NCBI GenBank assembly: GCA_038496445.1
Contig: JALMLS010000555.1
Span: 1 to 23,259, forward strand
DNA from: Trichosphaerium sp. ATCC 40318
Taxonomy: Eukaryota; Discosea; Flabellinia; Trichosidae
Length of the DNA stretch: 23,259 nucleotides
Direction of reading: 5' to 3'
Shown: in pieces, positions 10,601 to 17,714 of the stretch
How positions within the stretch are numbered: position 1 is the stretch's first letter
Layout of the letters: the number at the start of each line of letters is the position of its first letter
Notes under the pieces: generated by a model
What the model saw: only the letters and a program-made list of their open reading frames with translations
Told to the model about the DNA's origin: nothing
Database searches by the model: none
Made by a program: the position numbers and the translations under genes

Positions 10601-10990
10601 GGTACATACCAAGCTTCAAGTTCGTTTCTTGTTTTTTTTTTTTTCACACTCTCAACTTCTTTAATTTCAACGCTGGTATTGACTTGAATGACTTTATTTT
10701 TCAGGAGTTTCACTTATTCCTATTCCATTTTGGTGGGATACAGGCGATGTAGATAGCTTAATTTCAACAATTTTGTATTATAGGTAACAAACACGCTTTT
10801 CTTATTATTTTCGTTTTCTTTTCAGTTTTTTTTTTCTTGTGCTTTTCAAAAACCGGTTATTTCTTCCCTTTCTCTTTCTGCTTACAGGATTTTTTCTAGA
10901 CCAGATATTAAGCTACCAAAACCTGATGTTAGTCCGTTATTAGAAATACCGGAAAAATCAAAGAAGGAGATTTTTGGAAGTACGTTGTAG
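7630..10990 (+). CDS. Five-repeat 'DWY/LYP' protein with C-terminal PD-(D/E)XK-like nuclease domain
   Basis: Seventeen exons give about 547 residues: 7630-7686, 7726-7817, 7894-7967, 8080-8138, 8263-8354, 8431-8504, 8561-8625, 8782-8873, 8959-9032, 9105-9163, 9286-9374, 9463-9551, 9883-10120, 10221-about 10290, 10363-10601, 10705-10783, 10888-10990. The N-terminal 380 residues hold five repeats built as P-x-x-[FY]-W-x(8-10)-F-[LM], then DWY-x-[VI]-[ST]-x(5)-[RK]-x-G-G, then L-x-x-[VL]-YP-x-x-x-W-x-x-x-[RK]F. The C-terminal domain has LDVFVPDVNIALEYMGEQHY, then RDAEKVHKCKKIG and a strand ending IPIPFWWD. The acidic D...E-x-x-x-E/Q-H pattern is that of restriction-endonuclease-like folds (DUF559/Vsr relatives). 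Similar repeat-plus-nuclease proteins are, to my recollection, scattered through algae, protists and some fungi with no agreed function. The 10290/10363 junction is weak (donor GTTCG). There is no signal peptide, so a nuclear or cytosolic nucleic-acid role is inferred. Confidence 0.8.
7726..10118 (+). repeat. Repeat units of the nuclease gene with periodic exon lengths
   Basis: The units are encoded by exon sets of 92+74+59 nt (7726-8138), 92+74+65 (8263-8625), 92+74+59 (8782-9163) and 89+89 (9286-9551), followed by a last unit in one 238-nt exon. Intron phases recur as 2, 1, 0. A full set of 225 nt encodes 75 residues. The sequence has diverged strongly between units while exon size has not, so the array is old. 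Confidence 0.8.
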
Positions 10991-11857
10991 GAAGAGCAAA
11001 CCGACTTTCGTCAACTATCCAGTTTGCTTTTTTTTTTCTTTGACATGACATTTGTTGGGGATTCACTGCTCACTTCTCTGTTTAGTTGTAGCAATATCAA
11101 AGCTCATGAGTGCTAATTCATTTGCCTCTTTTGAAGACAGTGTACATATGTGATAAAAAGTATCAGCTTGATTTGATTGTCAAGCATTTATTTGTAATGG
11201 CAAAGGTTAACTTGGATAATTGATAGTGCTTAGAACAGTGTTAGGAACTAGAGCTGTGCTTCATTTTCCTGTTACTCGCTCATTGCGCTCAATAGTTTGA
11301 TATTAGGCCTAGTGATAGAGTCCTATTAGCTTCTTAATAGCTAAGCCAATAAGACGAAAATAATAAACTCAATAAGGCTGTAATGAAAATCGTGTTTTTA
11401 GGAAGGAGTTTGGTAAACAAAGAACAAAACAGGATTTTTTACTGCAAAGGATTTTTAGTGTTTTTATGAGCTGGTAGCAGCTCGTACATACACCGAATAT
11501 TGTCTTTTGGAAATAGCTTATTGTATTTATTTGTATCATCACTGGGTGCAATAAAGCATTGTTCATGCCTCTGCCTAGCTGTGCACCTCCACGTGATCAC
11601 TTTAGAAAGAGTGTATATGCCTTTAACTGTTACTGTGGCCATGAACCAGTGCTCATGTAACAGCAAACAGACTGTTTGAAACATATGGTGGTTGGAAGCT
11701 ATCCAAGGGCAATAGCTTCTATAGGTGGAACCAAATAATAGTAAAACATTTTATGCTTCTAACTGAGTTTTATTTGTTCAACACTACAATTTTTGTTCAT
11801 TTATTTTTCCCTTCGTTCTATTCATGTTAAACGGTTTTTATCAAATGGTGCTGAGTT
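10991..11857. other. Intergenic region between nuclease gene and gene B
   Basis: Both flanking genes end here (tail to tail). One minus-strand frame of 81 codons spans 11439-11684 and is GC-richer than its surroundings, but it has no partner exons, motif or promoter I can point to. A short hairpin of TTAGCT and AGCTAA type is near 11327-11343, and CACGTG occurs at 11590-11595. TTTATT at 11769-11774 (AATAAA on the minus strand) lies 84 nt past the gene B stop and is its likely polyadenylation signal. Confidence 0.5.
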
Positions 11858-13886
11858 TTAAAGAGTGTTGTTGTTCTTTGCTTTGATGATTTTAATACGT
11901 TCCCTCAAACTGAATCCAAGATCTATCAGCACATCTTTATCAATTTCATCAATTGTTGCGCCTGCATCGTTCATCAATGATCCAAGTTCTTGAGCTCTTT
12001 GATTTGCGATACCCAACTTCATCAATATTGACTTCCAATCAGTTTCAACATTTAGAACTGATTGATTCTCATGTGGTACACCGAAATGTGACTAAACAAA
12101 CGCCATTAATAACAATTAAGTGTTACAACAAGAAGAAAGAAGCAAAGTCGTGGAAGTGTACCTTATTCTTTATGTCAACAGAAACATTTGGTTTATTGAG
12201 CCATGATTGTCGCCTTAGGTTGTCAGATGAAGAGGAGCTGCTTCTAAAATCGTCACCAGGTGCTGGACTCTGATAAGACGATTTCTTTGGTGATGAAGAG
12301 TTGTTGGCTATGTCATGCTGTGGCATACTATTTTCCTCTAATTCATAATACTAGGAACCAATTAGTTGTAACATTCATCTCGCATGTGCAGTATTTTATA
12401 AAGCAAATGGTACCTCATTGTTGGCTTCAACAGATACATTTGGTTTATTGCTCCAGGATTGTTGATTTAACACTTGGTTGTTTGATAATGTTTCATCAAC
12501 TATCAGACTATACTTGCGTTGGTTACAATCCTACAAATGTCAGTAAGTTGTTCACCTTATAGTGAGACGTACAGAGTTATTTTGTTGCTGTATGTTCAAG
12601 CCTTCAAGTGCATCTTGAATCATGTCAAGGTGTTCAGTAGTATCTCCAAATTTGGTGTAGTCATGACTGGGATCAATCACAGCTTTTGACAAGTACTTAT
12701 CTTTTCTGTCTTCTTTTAACTCTGCATTCATTGCTTTCACAGCATCATCGTTTTTATCTTTTATTGTTACTTTATTGGCTGGTTTAAAGTGCTTGTAGAT
12801 TGTCAGACAAAAAGAAAGACAAATAAGATTTCAAAGTACCTTTTCATAATTGGCGAATGTTAACTTTTGTGGTGTTGATTCACTATAATCATTATCTCCG
12901 CCTGTGACCAACTGAAAGTCATGAGATATTGCCAAGGAATGAAATTGTTTATTGGCAAACTCAAGATATTTTCCAGGAAATTTTAATGGTTTGTTTGATG
13001 AGAACGAATCAATCCATTCCCCATTACCCCAACCAAACAAACAACCTTCATCATCAATCGCAAATGATGTCCACACACCAGCATGTACAGATTTGATGTT
13101 ATTGAGTCCTTTGATGATACCCTGGCCATACTTGTCATCAATACCCAACCCAAGACGCCCATTCAAGTTGCCTCCAAAAGAAAATACTTGTCCTGACTTG
13201 AGGAGAACAAGTACATGATAGCCGCCAATGGCAATATCAGTGGCATCATCAATACTTGGAACACGTGAAATTGTCTTTGGATTCAAGAATAATGATTTAT
13301 CTTTTGCTTCATCTTCTGTTGTTCCCCAAAGAAAGACATGACCTGTTGATGTCATTGCTCCACTTACACACAAGTTAGTTTGAATTTTTTGAACATTTTG
13401 AAGATTTGGAATAACCGCTGGTGATGAAACTTTCTTCTTGTCGAATGAATGACCCAATCCTTGATTTATGTTGTTTCCCCAAGAGTAGACATGACCTGAT
13501 TTTGATAACGCCATACTTGCAAAATAGGCAGATACTTGCGTGATATTGTTGAGATTTGGAACACGTGTTGGTGACGAAACAGGTGACGCAAAGTGACCCA
13601 GACCCAATTCACCATCTGAATTACAGCCCCATGCATACACAATACCGTTTGAATCAACTGCAACGCTATGCCAGGCTCCAGCAGCAATACAAACGATATT
13701 TATGAATGATTTTATTGGTCTTGCGATAGAACTCCAGAATTCGTCTGTATTACCCAATTGACGCTTATTATTTAGTCCCCACGTGTAAACAAAGCCATCG
13801 TCTGCGATTACCATTGAATGTTCGTAACCAGTGGCCAAACGGTTAACATATTGTAAATTAACCGACGAAGTTTGAGGTTCTGCCAT
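11858..13886 (-). CDS. RCC1-type beta-propeller plus SAM-domain protein, copy B
   Basis: Five exons on the minus strand: 13886-12840, 12791-12573, 12530-12414, 12350-12162, 12091-11858, with introns of 49-nt class, 42, 63 and 70 nt, all phase 0. About 601 residues. The propeller exon is the same length as in A and C; roughly 52 of its 349 residues differ from A, concentrated at equivalent loop sites. The final exon encodes a SAM domain identical to that of A in all 77 residues. B is the only copy with two exons ending in the QSWxNKPNVSV motif: exon 3 (QQSWSNKPNVSV) resembles the corresponding exon of C in length (117 nt), and exon 4 (RQSWLNKPNVSV) resembles exon 3 of A. The upstream non-ATG extension to 13931 is ignored because similarity to A and C starts exactly at MAEP. 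It shares a 60-bp start-to-start gap with the phospholipase gene. Confidence 0.9.
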
Positions 13887-13946
13887 AATAACCCCGCAAT
13901 ACTGTAAAAGAAATTCGGCGACAGCTTTCAATTTTTTTTCGCGAAG
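13887..13946. promoter_or_regulatory. 60-bp bidirectional promoter between gene B and phospholipase A2 gene
   Basis: Only 60 bp separate the two divergent start codons, so both 5' leaders and any core promoter must be very compact or overlap the opposite coding region. No TATA box is visible; there is a T run at 13932-13939 next to CGCG. Coupled expression of the two genes is a possibility, not shown. Confidence 0.45.
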
Positions 13947-14983
13947 ATGCCTTCATCTGCTTTCTACGCGTTTTTATTGCTATTGGCAGTATGTACCTGT
14001 GTCATAAATGCTCAAGGGGATTGTTTTTATCATTGCCCGAAAGGAAAGCTAAAACTCAATGCTGAGTAATTCTAACAGCGAATAGGCAGCGTTAAGATGG
14101 TAAATACAAAACACACGCCCACAGCCAATGGATGTGGTGCAATGGGCATACAAGTACGTAAGCGCATCATTTTTAGCGTCTAGATGATGTTTTAAGCGTT
14201 GTTTATTGATAATCAAGTAAAGTAGCATTAAAGAGCGCTGATTCCCTTCTAGGTATCATCCAAGTTCGATTTTACAAGCTGTTGCAACCGTCATGATTAT
14301 TGTTACGATACATGCAGAAAAGACAAAAAAAAGTGTGATGACGCATTCCACGTACGCTAAGAGATGCAGTGGTTATTTTTTTGTGCTTCAATCGCGTTTC
14401 ATGTGCTATTTGAACAAAAAACCGCTCAAAACTGATCAAACAACGCATGAAATCGAATTAAATGCTTCTTTATTGTCTTTCTTGTCTAACTTCTTTTTTT
14501 TCTGTAGCAATGCATGCAAACGCACTGTAGAAAACAATACAAAGCGACTCTCAACATAAATGAATGTTTGGGAATGGTACGGTCGCTTTTTAAACCTCAG
14601 CGTCCGTTTTCACAAAAAGTGACGATTTCTCTTTTTTTCAAAAAAACAATTTTTTATGGTGTTCCTACGTACTCCAAGGCCCAAAGGACTTTGTATTACT
14701 ATAAAACAACTATTTATAAATCTATTCCATACATTACTGGATTTGTTTGACGGTCATGAGAGGCGATAGGCTTTTTTTACTTTTTTCTTTTTTTATTCTT
14801 ATTTTTTTTTTTCTTTAGGCCAAAACGTACTATAGTGGTACTCTCATTTTCGGATGTACTCCATTCTTGGAAAGTCAACAAAACGCTTGCACGTGTGTTA
14901 AGAAAAAGCCAAAAGATTATGATGCTAAACAAGCTGCAAAGAAATCAAAAAAAGCGAAAGACAAGCCAAAGTACGAGCTTTAA
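13947..14983 (+). CDS. Secreted phospholipase A2, group XII-like
   Basis: Five exons, 13947-14065, 14090-14153, 14253-14351, 14508-14576 and 14819-14983, give about 171 residues. A signal peptide (hydrophobic FLLLLAVC core, cleavage near NAQG) is followed by a Cys pair, a Ca2+-loop segment NGCGAMGI, and the phospholipase A2 active-site motif CCNRHDYCYDTC with the catalytic His and its adjacent Asp. The spacing of later Cys (KCDDAFHQC, INECLG, FGCTPFLESQQNACTC) matches group XII sPLA2 rather than groups I/II. The C-terminus is a Lys-rich tail of about 25 residues. The family hydrolyses the sn-2 ester of phospholipids with Ca2+; vertebrate group XII members include one with low or no activity, but here the His/Asp are present. 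The first intron is implied to be only 24 nt (14066-14089), since both flanking frames stop otherwise; other introns are 99, 156 and 242 nt. It is probably secreted, for lipid digestion or defence. Confidence 0.88.
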
Positions 14984-14992
14984 AAAAAAAAT

Positions 14993-14998
14993 AATAAA
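14993..14998 (+). terminator. AATAAA for the phospholipase gene
   Basis: AATAAA occurs 10 nt after the TAA stop, directly following an A run. As with the 1153-2539 gene, this implies a very short 3' UTR. Confidence 0.4.
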
Positions 14999-15434
14999 CA
15001 TTCCATTCTCGTACATACCTTCAAGCTTGTTTTCAATGTGTATAGCTTTTGCTTAACCAAACCACAACATTCAACTTTACAGCAATACTGTTGCTTGAAT
15101 ACTAAAACGCCTTGCTTGTACTGACCTTGAAGTACTTCTTCCTCGCTGTATGTCCAAATATCTCTATGTATCGTGTATTTACCATCAAGACTCGTTCTTA
15201 TAGTTATTCACAAATAGAGTCTCTTACCTCTTCTTTCTCCTAAAACTCACCTTCGCTTTTATTGTTGTTGTACCATCCTTCCCATGTTCTAATGTCATTT
15301 GTTATCATGCCTTCTCTACGTGATTTAATGTATTTAAACATTTCCATGTATTACATATTTTGATGTTACTTAGACGCCACAATAATGCTGTAGCTACACA
15401 TTTGATACTAACTAAAGGGAGCTTTATTGAACGT
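14999..15434. other. Intergenic region between phospholipase gene and gene C
   Basis: Both genes end here. TTTATT at 15423-15428 reads AATAAA on the minus strand, 7 nt beyond the gene C stop. I see no further gene, repeat or RNA in this AT-rich stretch. Confidence 0.45.
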
Positions 15435-17315
15435 TTACAATTGTTTGTCTTGGTACTCAATAAAGTCAAGACGCTCAAGTACAGTGAATCCAAGCCTTTT
15501 CATAACCTTTCCTGTGACATCATTCAAGTCAACGCACATACGATTCAGTTTGGATCCAAATTTTTGTGCTCTTGATTTGTCAAACCCTGCTGATATCAAA
15601 GTACTCACCCACTCAATTTTTTCACTTGATTGTACGGTTCTTTCAGACGGTTTCGGCTTCTAACAGAAGTGAGTATAATCAATAAAAAACGGTAGCTTGT
15701 ACATTCACTTTAGCAACATCTGAATGAGTTGTAACAAATGGTGTACTAGATAAGTTGATGGTATTCTAAAAACCAGTTAATTAATACAAAATAAACATTT
15801 TTTATATTGATGTACCTTCTTGTCAATTACGGAAATATTTGGTTTATTTATCCATGAATTTTGAGGCATTGCTGCTCTTGGATCATTTTGTATGTTGTCA
15901 GAACGATTATCATCATTTGGTTGGTCATACTTCTTTATCACTATTAGCTATACTATTTGATTAGAACATACCTTATTGTAGTCTTTATGGCTTTGACTTA
16001 TGTTGAGGAAGTTGTTGTCTTGATTTTGGTGTATTTTAAAGGCTTCAAGGGCATCTTGAATGATATCAAGGTGATCAGGATCATCTCCAAACTTGGTGTA
16101 ATCACGATTGGGCTCAACCACGGCTTTTGACAAGTACTTATCTTTTCTGTCTTCTTTTAACTCTGCATTCATTGCTTTCATGTCATTGTCTTTGGCTTTG
16201 CAAGTATCTTTGTTTGTTTGCTAATGACTTGTCAAATAGACAGAAAGATGAATGAGATTACAAAGTACCTTTTGGTGATTGTTGAATGTTAACTTTTGTC
16301 GTGTTGATTCACCACAATAATTATCTCCACCTGTGACCAACTGAAAGTCATGAGATATTGCCAAGTAATGCCATTGTTTATTGGCAAACTCAAGATATTT
16401 TCCAGGTAATTTTAATGGTTTGTTTGATGAGAACGAATCAATCCATTTCCCTTTACCCCAACCAAACAAACAACCTTCATCATCAATCGCAAATGATGTA
16501 CAGTAACCAGAATGTACAGATTTGATGTTATTGAGTCCTTTGATGATACCCTGGCCATACTCATCATCAATACCCAACCCAAGACGCCCATTGTCGTTGT
16601 ATCCAAAAGAAAATACTTGTCCTGACTTGAGGAGAACAAGTACATGCCTAAAACCAATGGCAATATCAGTGGCATCATCAATACTTGGAACACGTGAAAT
16701 TGTCTTTGGATTCAAGAATAATGATTTATCTATTGCTTTATATGGTGTTGTTCCCCAAAGAAAGACATGACCTGTTGACGTCATTGCTCCACTTACAAAC
16801 AAATTAGTTTGAATTTTTTGAACATTTTGAAGATTTGGAATAACCGCTGGTGATGAAACTTGAAAATTGTCGAATGAATGACCCAATCCTTGATATTCGT
16901 TGTCTCCCCAAGAGTAGACATGACCTGATTTTGATAATGCCATACTCACACGATAGGCAGAGACTTTCGTGATATTGTTGAGATTTGGAACACGTGTTGG
17001 TGACGAAACAGGTGACGCAAAGTCACCCAGACCCAATGACCCGTTTGAATTACGGCCCCATGAATACACAATACCGTTTGAATCAACGGCAAGGCTATGA
17101 TTCCGTCCAGCAGCAATACAGACGATATTTATGACTGATTTTATTGGTCTTGCGATAGAACTCTTTTTTTCGTCTGTGTTACCCAATTGGTGCTCATTGT
17201 TTTGTCCCCACGTGTAAACAAAGCCATCGTCTGCGATTACCATTGAATGTTCGTAACCAGTGGCCAAACGGTTAAAATATTGTAATTTAACTGACGAAGA
17301 TTGTAGTTCTGCCAT
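15435..17315 (-). CDS. RCC1-type beta-propeller with divergent SAM-like tail, copy C
   Basis: Five exons on the minus strand: 17315-16269, 16220-15972, 15932-15816, 15765-15703 and 15659-15435; introns 48, 39, 50 and 43 nt, all phase 0. About 566 residues. The propeller exon again encodes 349 residues and is nearly the same as A over long tracts (for example blades 2-3), with differences confined to short clusters. The linker keeps the ELKEDRKDKYLSKAV segment and one motif QNSWINKPNISV, but lacks the Ser-rich exon of A and B. The last exon encodes a SAM-like domain with only scattered identity to A/B (W-x-x-x-L, G-x-x-x-x-RAQ, LGF-x-x-x-ER). The 39-nt second intron is preferred over a 24-nt alternative because it leaves an exon of 117 nt, the same as the matching exon in B. 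No signal peptide or membrane segment. Confidence 0.88.
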
Positions 17316-17410
17316 AACGTTATAATTGTAGAGCCTGTATCTAAATAATGTAAATAGGTTTTGGGGCAGCTATTCGTACTTGTTTATTCTCAGACACCGT
17401 ATGTTATTGC

Positions 17411-17685
17411 CACGTGATAGTAGTAAACCTTGGTCAAACAATAACCGATATTTTATTTGCGCTTTTTACAAGGAGGTCACGTGCCAAGCCAGGTCAGGAT
17501 AGGGTTCGCACGTGAGCGATAATCTAGATAAGAATAAATTTTTGAATTTGCAAAACACAGTTTCAACCTCAAATAATACATCCTTGACGCTCACTGCTTC
17601 AAATGTAGTGACTAAGCTAAGTCACAATTACGGTTGAACTTATTCAGTTTGTAGTTAAGCATCAAACTTGTAATTGACATATAAA
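17411..17685 (+). promoter_or_regulatory. Promoter region of the Frizzled-like gene: three CACGTG sites and a TATA box
   Basis: CACGTG palindromes lie at 17411-17416, 17478-17483 and 17509-17514, and TATAAA at 17680-17685. The ATG at 17715 is only 30 bp after the TATA box, so either the leader is extremely short or the TATA match is not the functional one. The same 399-bp interval (17316-17714) must also hold the gene C promoter. This is the densest non-coding cluster of CACGTG in the window. Confidence 0.5.
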
Positions 17686-17714
17686 GAACGTTTAATCGCC
17701 TGTGAGGTTGAATA

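Larger units (their letters stand above)
5376..17315 (-). repeat. Three dispersed RCC1/SAM paralogues (A 5376-7228, B 11858-13886, C 15435-17315)
   Basis: All three copies are in the same orientation, have a first exon of exactly 1047 nt and lie within about 12 kb, separated by unrelated plus-strand genes. A and B are alike through to the stop codon, but B has one extra exon. C matches in the propeller exon and first linker exon but has a divergent C-terminal exon. Similarity begins at the ATG in all three and, for A and B, ends at the TAA. Confidence 0.9.

Noticed and set aside
11439-11684. Minus-strand 81-codon frame between the nuclease gene and gene B.
   Set aside because: GC-richer than its flanks, but with no recognisable domain, no partner exon and no promoter; left as intergenic sequence.
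13887-13931. N-terminal extension of gene B by 15 residues in the same frame.
   Set aside because: It lacks an ATG, and paralogues A and C begin exactly at the MAE start at 13886.
14577-14818. Possible additional coding exon inside the last phospholipase intron (long frame to about 14750).
   Set aside because: Joining 14576 directly to 14819 keeps the group XII Cys spacing, whereas the intervening frame is T-rich and ends in stops.
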